Source: Candidatus Polarisedimenticola svalbardensis (GTDB lineage Bacteria; Acidobacteriota; Polarisedimenticolia; Polarisedimenticolales; Polarisedimenticolaceae). From it: 60,231 bases of DNA. Shown here in pieces: positions 41,985-50,415 of this stretch. Under the pieces are notes generated by a model. That model ran no database searches and was not told where the DNA came from. It saw only the letters and a list, made by a program, of their open reading frames with translations. The stretch spans positions 1-60,231 of the forward strand of contig JACXWD010000010.1 in the NCBI GenBank assembly GCA_014764515.1, read 5' to 3'. The position numbers and the translations under genes were made by a program. Within the stretch, counting starts at the first letter, position 1, and each line of letters begins with the position of its first letter.

Positions 41985-43610
41985 TCAGCTGATCGCCGTT
42001 ACGGCGGCGGCTGCTTTTTTTCTTTTGGCGGTTTCGATGCATTCCCTAACGGCGATCACTACCGACAACCCCTTGTGCTCCATCTCGGTGCGCAGGATGG
42101 CGGCCAGTTGATCGACTTTCTTGGGGTGAGCGGGGACGACGTGGAAATGGTCGGGCTCGACGCCGACACCCAGGACGATCTGTTCCAGACGGGAACTGGG
42201 GATCAGCGGGTCCTGGCCGCCGGTCATGGCCGTCGCCTCATTGTCCAGGATTACCAGGGTCATGTCGGTGTTGCCGGCTGCAGCGTCGATCAGCGGCGTT
42301 ATGCCGGAGTGCAGGAAGGTGCTGTCTCCGATCATTGCCACGGCAGGCCGGTATCCGGCCTCCGATGCGCCCTTGGCCATCCCGATGGATGCACCCATGC
42401 AAACGCAGGATTCAATCGTGCTGTAGGGCGGTAGAGCGCCGAGTGTGTAGCATCCGATGTCGGCGGTTACTACGGATTTCTCGAACCCTGCCATCGCCTG
42501 GGTCAGGGCGCTGTAGGTGTCGCAGTGCGGGCAGCCGGCGCAGAGCTGGGGCGGCCTGGTGGCCAGTGGCAGACCGTCCACCCGAACACCCTGGGCCGGT
42601 TCCAGTCCGAGGGAGCTCCGAACGATGTCCGGCGTCAGTTCACCGGCTGCCGGCAGCGCACCGTCCATTTTGCCGCGGATCGTCAGGTCGCCCTTGGCTC
42701 GGGGGAGGAGGCCCCGGAGCTGGCGTTCCAGCAAGGGATAGCCCTCCTCAAGAATCAACAGCGTGTCCACGTGGGCGGCCAGCTTGCGCATCTTGTCCAG
42801 CGGCGGGGGGTACATGCCGATATGAAGATGGGATGGTTTACATGTCAGGTCGTCCAGGTTTTCGAAATAATAGTTCCGGGCGATTCCGGTAGTGATGACT
42901 CCAAGTGAATTGTCGGCCTTGTTCAGGTCCAGCCGGTTCACCGGACTGTTGTCCGATCGTTCCTGGAGCTCGTTTTCACGGTCAAGCAGGGATTGCCATT
43001 GTTTTCTGGCGTTGGCCGGAAGGAGGATCCAGCCGGCCCGATTCGTTGTTTTCTGCAAGGGTCGTTGTTCCACCGGATCGGACAGGTGTACGACCGCACG
43101 GCTGTGAGCCAGCCGGGTAACGAGACGGATGATCACCGGCGTGCGATACCATTCCGAAAGTTCGAACGCCTCGCGGGTCATCTCGTACGCTTCCTGCTGG
43201 TCGGTAGGCTCGAGGCACGGCAGATGGGCAAAGTCGGCATAGAACCGGCTGTCCTGTTCGTTCTGCGAGCTGTGCATGCCCGGATCGTCGGCAACCGCGA
43301 TAACCAGTCCTCCCTCGATGGACAGGAGAGCCGAGTTCATCAGCGGGTCGGCCGCCACGTTGAGCCCAACGTGTTTCATGGAGACGAGAGCCCGTCGGCC
43401 GACCATGGAAACGCCCAGACCTTCTTCAAGGGCCGTTTTTTCGTTGGCGCACCACGCTGCATGTGGGCCACCGTTCTTTTCCATGTATCGGATCAGGAAC
43501 TCGGTAATTTCCGTGGACGGGGTTCCCGGGTAGGCGTACGCCGCCGTCAGTCCGGCATGGATCGCTCCCAGTGCGACCGCTTCATCGCCAAGCAATACCT
43601 GTTCTTTCAT
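41985..43610 (-). CDS. iorA: Indolepyruvate:ferredoxin oxidoreductase, alpha subunit (without C-terminal ferredoxin domain)
   Basis: The 541-residue TPP-dependent subunit oxidatively decarboxylates aryl-pyruvates to aryl-acetyl-CoA, passing electrons to ferredoxin. Features are YAYPGTPSTEITEFL, LNVAADPLMNSAL, CAGCPHCDTYSAL and the TPP motif GDSTFLHSGITPLIDAAAGN, then LDNEATAMTGGQDP. Family members usually run to about 600-650 residues with a C-terminal 2[4Fe-4S] domain. This one ends after VIAVRECIETAKRKK with no CxxCxxCxxxC motif. ATG 43610 has GGAGG eight bases upstream. A TTG-rich longer frame upstream is not coding. First gene of the iorA-iorB-ACS operon. Confidence 0.93.
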   Translation of the reverse strand: MKEQVLLGDEAVALGAIHAGLTAAYAYPGTPSTEITEFLIRYMEKNGGPHAAWCANEKTALEEGLGVSMVGRRALVSMKHVGLNVAADPLMNSALLSIEGGLVIAVADDPGMHSSQNEQDSRFYADFAHLPCLEPTDQQEAYEMTREAFELSEWYRTPVIIRLVTRLAHSRAVVHLSDPVEQRPLQKTTNRAGWILLPANARKQWQSLLDRENELQERSDNSPVNRLDLNKADNSLGVITTGIARNYYFENLDDLTCKPSHLHIGMYPPPLDKMRKLAAHVDTLLILEEGYPLLERQLRGLLPRAKGDLTIRGKMDGALPAAGELTPDIVRSSLGLEPAQGVRVDGLPLATRPPQLCAGCPHCDTYSALTQAMAGFEKSVVTADIGCYTLGALPPYSTIESCVCMGASIGMAKGASEAGYRPAVAMIGDSTFLHSGITPLIDAAAGNTDMTLVILDNEATAMTGGQDPLIPSSRLEQIVLGVGVEPDHFHVVPAHPKKVDQLAAILRTEMEHKGLSVVIAVRECIETAKRKKAAAAVTAIS

Positions 43611-43724
43611 GCTGATTCCTCCCGAAGTGGCGGGGTTTTCCATCACCACCGCTCTATCCAACGTAGCGCACAAACCGGCACTAGGGGGTCGGCCCGACTG
43701 GACAAAGTTGACATAGATAGTGGT

Positions 43725-43782
43725 TTTTAGAAAAGGCCGGAACGACAACGATTCTTTGTGGGGAATCGAGTCGATCCGGCCT
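43725..43782 (-). terminator. Terminator of the 43801 gene
   Basis: On the minus strand, a long imperfect stem pairs AGGCCGGA with TCCGGCCT, then CGAC with GTCG and CGATTC with GAATCG, around a loop of about 8 bases. It is followed by TTTTCTAAAAA. It ends about 115 bases before iorA starts, separating the two units. Confidence 0.75.
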
Positions 43783-43800
43783 GACCGGGAAGGTTGAGCC

Positions 43801-45165
43801 CTACTTGACGGCGCTGATGTACGCCTGGCGGTAGTTGTCGAATGCATTGCGGTAGTCGCCGTCGGCGAGGTCGGCATCTCCCCGCTCGAACTGACTGTCC
43901 GCCTGGAACACAGGCAGTCCCGCCGCACGGCTGTTCTCAATCGCCTCGCGGACGATTTCACGCACCAGTTCAATGCCGGTGCCGTCGATACCACCCGGAT
44001 CCGATACACCTGCCGGAAGCTCGAACAACGAGATGACATCGTTCCCGTCGTCCAACATGTTTTTCTCGATCGCCATCTGTACCGTCAACCCACGGAACAG
44101 CTCCAGGAATTCCAGTTGTCTCAGGAGGGCTGCATCGATTGCGTCGGCCCTGCTGTTGATGAGATCGATAATCTCCGTATGCTGCACCATCATCGCATTG
44201 TCGTGAGCGACAAGCCTGGCGTCGTGGATGGCGATATCGGAGGCGATCATCTCGAGCTTGGTTCCGATAATGTCGAAGGAGGCGTTCAGGTTGCAGTCGT
44301 CGCCGAGAGCGTTGGCCAGGTCCATCCGGACACAGATCAGCTTGTTGACCGAGCTGAGGATTGCGAATCCGGTTTTCAGGGGGTTCGGGATATCCTTCCC
44401 CACCGAGATTTCCAGCCCGACACTGACACCGACCGAGACATCACCGATGGTGTCTGGAATCAGGTCGTAGATCAGGTCCAGAAGTGCCTGCGCTTCGGTG
44501 CATTGGGCTGCACCGGTGAGTCCGGCGTCATATGCCGTGAAGTCGGGAGTCGGGATGGTCCCCGGGTACGGGTCCACCGTATTGTGTTCCACTGTGAACA
44601 GTTCCAGGAAGCCGGAAACCATGCCGGACACCCAGCCGAAGTCCAGCCCGATAATCGCTTCCGCTCCGCTGGACGTTTCGGAATACTGATCGCCGTTGCA
44701 GACGCTTCCGGTTTCAAGGCGCATCCATACAGCTGAACGCCGTCGCACCGGACGGATCCGGATAGCCTGTGTGGTTGTGGCCGGAAGGAGCTGGGGCATC
44801 TGGGCGAAGGAGACCCGCAGCTTCTCGATGTCTTCGTCGGAAGCAGCCGGCAAGAGGTGGCGAGCCTGGACAAACGCATTGCGCGCTTTCCGCATCATAT
44901 CCAGGTGCAGGTGGTAGTAAGGGTCGTCGGATACATTCGGTCTGTTCAGCTCCAGGTACTGCTGAAGCCCATCTTCCATGGCTGCGCTGAAATCGATCAT
45001 CTGGGCACGGGCCCGATGTAAATCGGGAACGAGTTGGTCGCCGGTACGCACTTCCTGCTGCAGGCCGGTCTGCGCTTCAGAGACCGGGACGAAACCGATC
45101 AGCATGAGTCCACAGACCAAAAACAACGACAAACACACCAATCCCGAAAGTCCATGTCTGTGCAT
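43801..45165 (-). CDS. Hypothetical secreted protein
   Basis: This 454-residue protein has a signal peptide (GLVCLSLFLVCGLMLIGFVPVSEAQ). A helical region with many Met and Gln follows, then a central beta-rich part with SGAEAIIGLDFGWVSGMVSGF and VSVGVSVGLEISVG, and a long C-terminal coiled-coil-like region ending near a TPR-like ADGDYRNAFDNYRQAY. Four or more Cys are present. I do not recognise a family. AGGAG lies eight bases before ATG 45165. A promoter with an overlapping dyad is upstream and a strong terminator follows, so it is monocistronic. Confidence 0.72.
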   Translation of the reverse strand: MHRHGLSGLVCLSLFLVCGLMLIGFVPVSEAQTGLQQEVRTGDQLVPDLHRARAQMIDFSAAMEDGLQQYLELNRPNVSDDPYYHLHLDMMRKARNAFVQARHLLPAASDEDIEKLRVSFAQMPQLLPATTTQAIRIRPVRRRSAVWMRLETGSVCNGDQYSETSSGAEAIIGLDFGWVSGMVSGFLELFTVEHNTVDPYPGTIPTPDFTAYDAGLTGAAQCTEAQALLDLIYDLIPDTIGDVSVGVSVGLEISVGKDIPNPLKTGFAILSSVNKLICVRMDLANALGDDCNLNASFDIIGTKLEMIASDIAIHDARLVAHDNAMMVQHTEIIDLINSRADAIDAALLRQLEFLELFRGLTVQMAIEKNMLDDGNDVISLFELPAGVSDPGGIDGTGIELVREIVREAIENSRAAGLPVFQADSQFERGDADLADGDYRNAFDNYRQAYISAVK

Positions 45166-45211
45166 GTCTAAACTCCTATTTCTCGCTGCCACATCTTGTG
45201 AATGCACTTTC

Positions 45212-45240
45212 CGTATACGCCGATACGGTGCGTACATCAA
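45212..45240 (-). promoter_or_regulatory. Promoter with overlapping dyad for the 43801 gene
   Basis: TTGATG (45235-45240) and TATACG (45212-45217) are 17 bases apart. CCGTAT and ATACGG (45211-45228) form an inverted repeat with a 6-base loop that covers the -10 and part of the spacer, a plausible operator. Confidence 0.55.
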
Positions 45241-45294
45241 TGAATCGGTTGCCTGCAAGGTGACCGGGTTGATCCGGAATGCAGCGGGGGCGAA

Positions 45295-46320
45295 TCAGGA
45301 CCGGAAGGGTGAGGTCCGAGTGTGAGGTGGCGTGAGCTCGCCTGCGATCGGCACCGGCATCGCTTTCCGGACCTCATCCACCGAACCGAGGGTGCCGAAC
45401 AGGTACATCAGCTTTACCGTCGCCGCTTCCAGGGTCATGTCGCCGATCCCGATGGCGCCGGCCTCACGGGCCAGCCGCCCACCGGAGTAGCGGTCCAGGT
45501 CGACCCTGCCGTTGGAAGACTGGGAACCGATGACGACCAGTTTTCCGGCATCGGTCAACGCACGGATGGCATCGGCAATTCCGGTCCGTTCCACCGGAAT
45601 GTTGCCGCTGCCGAACGCCTCAAGCAGAACGGCCCGGGTGTCGGTGTCGATCAGTGCGCCGAGTGCATCCGCCGGCTGGCCCGGACAGAGGCGCAGGGCC
45701 GCGACCCGTGGATCGAAATCACCCTCTACCTGGAAGGGACCGTCGGGCCTAAGTGTCCTGCTGTACGGTTGGATACTGGTTCCGACTTCCGCCAGTGGGA
45801 GGAAGTTCGGCGACTTGAAGGCGCCGTAGGCGAAGGTGCTGGTCTTGGTTACCCGATTGGCACGAAGCAGCAGGTTATGGAAATAGATCACCACTTCCTG
45901 AATCTCATGGGTGGCCAGATCCACAGCTCCGATCAGGTTGCCCTGGGCGTCGCTTCGCGCATCGGCCAGGGGGAGTTGAGACCCGGTCAGGATCACCGGG
46001 CAGGGCAGGTTGCGGAGGAGGTACGAAAGCGCCGAACCGGTATAGGCCATGGCGTCGGTTCCATGGGCGATCACGACTCCGTCGTGGGTTTCCACGGCGG
46101 GACCGATTTCGGCACCCAGCTTCTTCCAGTGTTCCGGAGTGATGTCGGTGCTGTCGATGTTGAACAGAACCCGGGTCGTGATGTCCGCGAACTCCTCCAG
46201 CTCCGGGACGTAATCCAGCAGGGTCGCACCGATCTCATCAGGAGCCAGGACCCGGTCCGGATCCCGGGGTTTCATTCCCAGTGTTCCGCCGGTGTGGAGG
46301 ATCAATATCCGTTTGCGCAT
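45295..46320 (-). CDS. ansA: L-asparaginase (type I)
   Basis: This 341-residue enzyme hydrolyses asparagine to aspartate and ammonia in the cytoplasm. Motif one is LILHTGGTLGM, with the nucleophilic Thr, and motif two is VVIAHGTDAMAYTGSAL, with the Thr-Asp-Lys-type catalytic set; GSQSSNGRVDLDRYSGG lies in the C-terminal half. There is no signal peptide, which fits the cytoplasmic type I. The start is ATG 46320, seven bases from a TACAAT box; ATG 46329 would overlap it. No Shine-Dalgarno is present, so the message is probably leaderless. Divergent from the aminotransferase gene. Confidence 0.92.
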   Translation of the reverse strand: MRKRILILHTGGTLGMKPRDPDRVLAPDEIGATLLDYVPELEEFADITTRVLFNIDSTDITPEHWKKLGAEIGPAVETHDGVVIAHGTDAMAYTGSALSYLLRNLPCPVILTGSQLPLADARSDAQGNLIGAVDLATHEIQEVVIYFHNLLLRANRVTKTSTFAYGAFKSPNFLPLAEVGTSIQPYSRTLRPDGPFQVEGDFDPRVAALRLCPGQPADALGALIDTDTRAVLLEAFGSGNIPVERTGIADAIRALTDAGKLVVIGSQSSNGRVDLDRYSGGRLAREAGAIGIGDMTLEAATVKLMYLFGTLGSVDEVRKAMPVPIAGELTPPHTRTSPFRS

Positions 46321-46327
46321 GGAGGGC

Positions 46328-46333
46328 ATTGTA
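46328..46333 (-). promoter_or_regulatory. -10 box of leaderless ansA
   Basis: TACAAT on the minus strand ends 7 bases before ATG 46320, with no Shine-Dalgarno between. No clear -35 is seen. Confidence 0.5.
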
Positions 46334-46366
46334 TACGCCAGCGCCGCCAACCTGCCTACCGGCATG

Positions 46367-46372
46367 TACAAT
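46367..46372 (+). promoter_or_regulatory. -10 box of the leaderless aminotransferase gene
   Basis: TACAAT ends 7 bases before ATG 46380, mirroring the divergent ansA arrangement, with no Shine-Dalgarno. Confidence 0.5.
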
Positions 46373-46379
46373 ATGGCGC

Positions 46380-47540
46380 ATGCCCCAACACCCTGACACT
46401 TCCGGTTCCGTAGAGAAGATCCAGGGCTCGGTATTTTCCTCCGTGGCCGGGATCCTTGCGGAATACTCAGGGGAACTGTTCCGGTTCCAGGTCGGCGACA
46501 CCTGGATGGAGCCTCCGGAGGGCTGTCGCATGGAAGACCTGACGGTGGCCGGGTATCCCGGGATGCACCGCTACGCGCCGACCCGCGGTCTCCCCGGGTT
46601 GGTGTCCTCGGTTGCGGAGAGAGTCACCAGCCGCAGCGGCCTGTTCACCGCCCCTGAGGAAGTACTGATAAGCGCCGGGGCCACAGGAGGCCTGGCGGCG
46701 GTTCTGGGAGCGATCCTGGAGCCTGGAGAAGAGGTCCTGGTTCTGGCGCCGTACTGGCCCCTGGTCGACGGCCTGGTCCGCACCTACCGGGGCCATCCGG
46801 TGCCGGTGCCGTTCATCGGAGAGGTGTCCGACGCTGTTGGTGCCGTGGCCGCCGTGGAATCAAGACGCACAGATCGCACCGCAGCCCTGTATCTGAGCAC
46901 TCCGAACAACCCGACCGGGCGGCTCATCCCCCGGGAGCAGTTGGAGGCCCTGGCCGAATGGGCCCGGTCCAGCAACCTCTGGTTGATCTCGGATGAAGTG
47001 TACGAGGATTATGCTTTTACCGGCAGGCATGTATATACCCGGCCCCTTGCACCGGAGCGGACGTTCTCGGTGCATTCGTTTTCAAAGGCGTTCGGAATGG
47101 CCGGCAACCGGTGCGGCTACGTGGCCGGTCCGGCGGAAGTCATGGAGAAGCTTGAGCGTGTCTCCACCCACAATTACTACAGCACTCCGACAGCTTCCCA
47201 GCTGGCCGCCGCCAGGGCTCTTGAGGGTGCAGGGGACCGTTGGGTGGACCGGGCCCGCAAGCTGTACCGGGAAGCGGGGATGTCCTCCTCCCGTATTCTG
47301 GGTGTCCCGGCTCCGGAGGGCAGCACGTTCCTGTTTCTCGATGTGGCCGACCATGCCGCAGATCATGAAGGCGGCCTGAACGGTCTCCTGATGGAGCTCG
47401 CCCGTAACGGTGTCGCCGTGGCCCCTGGACCAAGTTTCGGACCGTACCCTTCCCACATCAGGGTCTGTTTCACGGCCGACCCGCCGGATGTGATGGAACG
47501 GGGAATGGAAAAGCTGGCCGGCCTGTTGAGCAGGGTATGA
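46380..47540 (+). CDS. PLP-dependent aminotransferase, class I/II
   Basis: This 386-residue enzyme transfers amino groups with pyridoxal phosphate. Seen are YAPTRGLPGLVSSVAERV, ISAGATGGLAAVLGA, LYLSTPNNPTGRLIP, LISDEVYEDYAFTG and the PLP-Lys motif SVHSFSKAFGMAGNRCGYV. The substrate could be aspartate, aromatic or branched amino acids. The IorAB enzyme in the same window works on aryl-pyruvates, which such an enzyme could supply, but no operon links them. ATG 46380 is chosen because the upstream frame has no start signal and a -10 lies seven bases before it. Divergent from ansA. Confidence 0.92.
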   Translation: MPQHPDTSGSVEKIQGSVFSSVAGILAEYSGELFRFQVGDTWMEPPEGCRMEDLTVAGYPGMHRYAPTRGLPGLVSSVAERVTSRSGLFTAPEEVLISAGATGGLAAVLGAILEPGEEVLVLAPYWPLVDGLVRTYRGHPVPVPFIGEVSDAVGAVAAVESRRTDRTAALYLSTPNNPTGRLIPREQLEALAEWARSSNLWLISDEVYEDYAFTGRHVYTRPLAPERTFSVHSFSKAFGMAGNRCGYVAGPAEVMEKLERVSTHNYYSTPTASQLAAARALEGAGDRWVDRARKLYREAGMSSSRILGVPAPEGSTFLFLDVADHAADHEGGLNGLLMELARNGVAVAPGPSFGPYPSHIRVCFTADPPDVMERGMEKLAGLLSRV

Positions 47541-47562
47541 GCCGCTGGAAGATGGGAAAACG

Positions 47563-48102
47563 ATGTCGATTCTCGACCTGATCGGACTGGGGCGTGGCTC
47601 GGGCGGAGGCGATGAAGCAGCGACCGGTGATTCGGCCACGGTTCGCAAGATCGCCGCCGCACTTGAGGATATGGAGCCGGAGCAGGCCCGCTACATGGCA
47701 GCCTTCGCCTATATCCTCGGTCGTGTGGCCAATGCGGACCGGGTTATCCACCAGGCGGAGACCGCGACCATGTGCCGCCTGCTCCGTGAAAAAGGCTCTC
47801 TCGGAGAGACTCAGGCCGCCCTGGTGGTTGAAATGGCGCGTCAGCAGGGTGTTCTGTTCGGCGCCAGCGAGGACTACCTCGTAACCCGGGAGTTCCGGGA
47901 GATCTCCACCAAGGAGCAGCGCCTCGCTCTTCTGGATTGCCTGTTCGCGGTATCGGCTGCGGATCGTTCCATCTCGGCGCTTGAGGGCCGCGTTCTGATG
48001 CAGATCGCCGACGAGCTCAAGCTGGACCGCAGGGAGTACACCGCTCTGCGCACCACTTACCGGGAGTACCTCTCGGTGCTGCAGAAGCCGGACGAAGACT
48101 GA
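47563..48102 (+). CDS. TerB-like tellurite-resistance-domain protein
   Basis: The 179-residue protein has a short Gly-rich N-terminus and an all-helical TerB/DjlA-like domain (about 45-175): AAFAYILGRVANADRVIHQAE, LLDCLFAVSAADRSISALEGRVLMQIADEL. TerB-like domains bind metals and occur in stress-response proteins and co-chaperones. The gene follows the aminotransferase by 22 bases and is likely cotranscribed. No tellurite operon is nearby, so the role is unknown. Confidence 0.8.
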   Translation: MSILDLIGLGRGSGGGDEAATGDSATVRKIAAALEDMEPEQARYMAAFAYILGRVANADRVIHQAETATMCRLLREKGSLGETQAALVVEMARQQGVLFGASEDYLVTREFREISTKEQRLALLDCLFAVSAADRSISALEGRVLMQIADELKLDRREYTALRTTYREYLSVLQKPDED

Positions 48103-48112
48103 TCCAGGGGAG

Positions 48113-49489
48113 TCAGGTGGTGGCGGCCGGGCCGGTTCCCAGCCCCTTGATCGCCTTGTACAGCCAGGCCGTGAACATGGCGGAGCTGAGCAGGGACGCG
48201 ATCATGAGGCCGACCACCAGGCCGTAGATCGGGTGGAGCCCGGTGACCGTGGTCATGCGGATTCCCAGCCAGGCCAAGGGGAACGTCAGCCCCAGGTAAC
48301 GCACCAGGGCGGTTATGAGGCCGGGTTTGCCCCGCTGCATCCCTTCGAACGCCGGCCGGCACAACAGGAAAGGGGACCCCAGGAGGCAACTCACCGGAAC
48401 GAAGTACAGGAGGATCCTCGTGAACCCGGCGGATACTTCCGATTCGGTCAGGGAGCGCGCAACCCAGGGGGCGATGATCGCAATGACCGGCCCGACGATC
48501 AGCACCGAGTACACGACCATGGCCAGGCCGGCCTCCCGCAGCCCCTTCAGGATGCCGGCGATATCCCCCCGGCCGAACCGACGGGCGGTGAACGGCAGCA
48601 GGGCGACGCCGATGGCGATGATCGGGTTCAGGGCGAACAGGGCCACCCGGTAGTAAATGGAATAGGCCACAATCGCCTCGGTGGCGTTCTCCATCCGGGA
48701 CAGCAGCAGGTTGACCAGTCCCGCTTCCGAGGCCATCAGGGCGAATGTCAGCGCCGAGGGGATGGTCAGTGTAAACAGGGTGCGGTACGGCCGTGGGTCC
48801 GGGTTGCAGTCGATCTCCACCTGGACCGCCTTGCGCCTCCGCTCATGGGCGTTGGCCTTGGCCGTGGCGTAGGCCAGTCCGCCCAGCCGCCCTAGGACCG
48901 TCGAGAGAGCGATCCCGAAAATGCCCCAGCCGAAAACGAACAGGAACAGGGCGTTCATCACCAGGTTCAACACGTTGGAGATGATCCCTGCCCACATGGT
49001 GGTGCGGGTGTCCTGGTGGGCCTTGACCATGGAATCGGGCAGGATCGACCAGAACGAGGTCAGGGAAGCACCGAACAGCATGGTGCTGCCGTAGATCCGG
49101 AACTGCCGGGCCACTTCCGGATCCAGGCCCATGTGTGGAGCGACGAACCAGATGCCGACACCGATCAGTGCGAAACCCGGTGAGACGATCTGGACCAGCC
49201 TGAGAGCCGATTTTAGGTACTGCTCGATCCGCCGGTTCTCGCCCGCTCCGACGGACCGGGACAGGTTCGAGGTCAACCCGGTGGACATCCCGACCCAGAT
49301 GGCGATGAGCACGAATTCAAACGGAATGGTCAGCCCGATGGCGGCCACCGCCGGGTCGCCGATGGTGGCGGCGAACACCGTATCCACCATGGTGAATGTC
49401 GCCCGCATGACGAAGGAAATCACCAGGGGCGCCGCCATCCGGAGGACGGACGGATCCTGTCGGTCGATATCCGGCAGGCCAGCGGCCAT
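48113..49489 (-). CDS. MATE-family multidrug efflux transporter
   Basis: The 458-residue protein has about 12 TM helices in two six-helix halves. Family features are VDTVFAATIGDPAVAAIGLTIPFEFVLIAIWVGMSTGLTSNLSRSVGAG at the start and repeated GxxNxxxxxxLxFxF-type stretches. It would exchange cations for drugs or metabolites. ATG 49489 has AGGAG nine bases upstream. It begins 38 bases after the DAGK-like pseudogene stop, and may belong to the same minus-strand operon as the genes at 49528-51678. Confidence 0.9.
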   Translation of the reverse strand: MAAGLPDIDRQDPSVLRMAAPLVISFVMRATFTMVDTVFAATIGDPAVAAIGLTIPFEFVLIAIWVGMSTGLTSNLSRSVGAGENRRIEQYLKSALRLVQIVSPGFALIGVGIWFVAPHMGLDPEVARQFRIYGSTMLFGASLTSFWSILPDSMVKAHQDTRTTMWAGIISNVLNLVMNALFLFVFGWGIFGIALSTVLGRLGGLAYATAKANAHERRRKAVQVEIDCNPDPRPYRTLFTLTIPSALTFALMASEAGLVNLLLSRMENATEAIVAYSIYYRVALFALNPIIAIGVALLPFTARRFGRGDIAGILKGLREAGLAMVVYSVLIVGPVIAIIAPWVARSLTESEVSAGFTRILLYFVPVSCLLGSPFLLCRPAFEGMQRGKPGLITALVRYLGLTFPLAWLGIRMTTVTGLHPIYGLVVGLMIASLLSSAMFTAWLYKAIKGLGTGPAATT

Positions 49490-49527
49490 GGGTGAGTTCT
49501 CCTGAGCCTGGGGAGGAAGGGTGAATT

Positions 49528-50414
49528 CTACCCTTGAACTTCCGGTTGCGCCGCCACCAAAAGAGCACCGGGCATGGTTGTAAGGGTAATGGGCGCTCCA
49601 TCCGCCTCGAGGACCGGTTCACCGTCGGCCCAGACCGTAACCGGGGATGGTGACGACAGTGTGGCGCTGCGGATTTTCCGGATCGAGACCGACCGGCTTC
49701 GGACGTGACTGCCGGAGTAAACCCGGGGCAGGGTCCCCAGGAGACGAAGTCGGGACACCTTGGGTACGAGAACCATGTCCAGCAGACCATCCTCAAGGCT
49801 GGCGCCCGGCGCGATACGCATCCCTCCTCCGAAACGACTGCCGTTTGCAAACAAGGCAAGCATGACCGGGCCTTCGAACCGCCCCTCGTCATGGTCGATG
49901 GTGACTTCGGGGGGGACGAATCGAAACAGGGTTTTCACAGCGGCGTAGGGGTATAACAGGGGGCCCCTCACCAGCCGGACCTGGTCCCTGGCCACGCGGA
50001 AACGTCGCCGTCAAAACCGACGCCGGCGACACAGTTGAACGGGATACCGTTGACCGTGCCGAGATCAATCTTGCGAACTGCCGGTTCCAGTGCGGCCGCC
50101 AGTGCTTCTGCTGGATGGGGGTTGATCCCCAGGGCCCCGGCGAAGTCATTGCCCCGGCCAAGGGGCACGATTCCCAGGGAACAGGCGCTTCCCGCCACCC
50201 CCCTGCCGGCTACCTGCAGGGTGCCGTCGTCACCGCCTACAACCAGCCGGGTGACCCCTTCGTCCACCGCCCTTGAGACCTGCCTGGCCAGGTCGGCCTG
50301 ATCCCGGGTGAGAACCAGTTCTGCATCCTTCTCCCGGGCCACGCTCTGCATCGCCTACCTGAACCCGGTGGCCTGGCCCCGGGAACAGGACGGGTTCAGC
50401 AGGAATCGGATCAC
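49528..50414 (-). pseudogene. Broken diacylglycerol-kinase-like lipid kinase
   Basis: The catalytic domain of a DagK/YegS-type lipid kinase can be read across three pieces. From GTG 50414, VIRFLLNPSCSRGQATGFR precedes an in-frame TAG at 50355-50357. The same frame then gives VVGGDDGTLQ (the GGxDGT ATP-binding loop) and GIVPLGRGNDFAGALGI, up to NCVAGVGFDGDV. Around 49990-50000 the reading frame changes by one base, and the remaining 155 residues (RGPLLYPYAAVKTLF... to WADGEPVL) continue in the next frame. One stop and one frameshift make it inactive unless sequence errors explain them. GTG 50414 lies just after the stop of the gene at 50416. Confidence 0.75.
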
Positions 50415-50415
50415 G

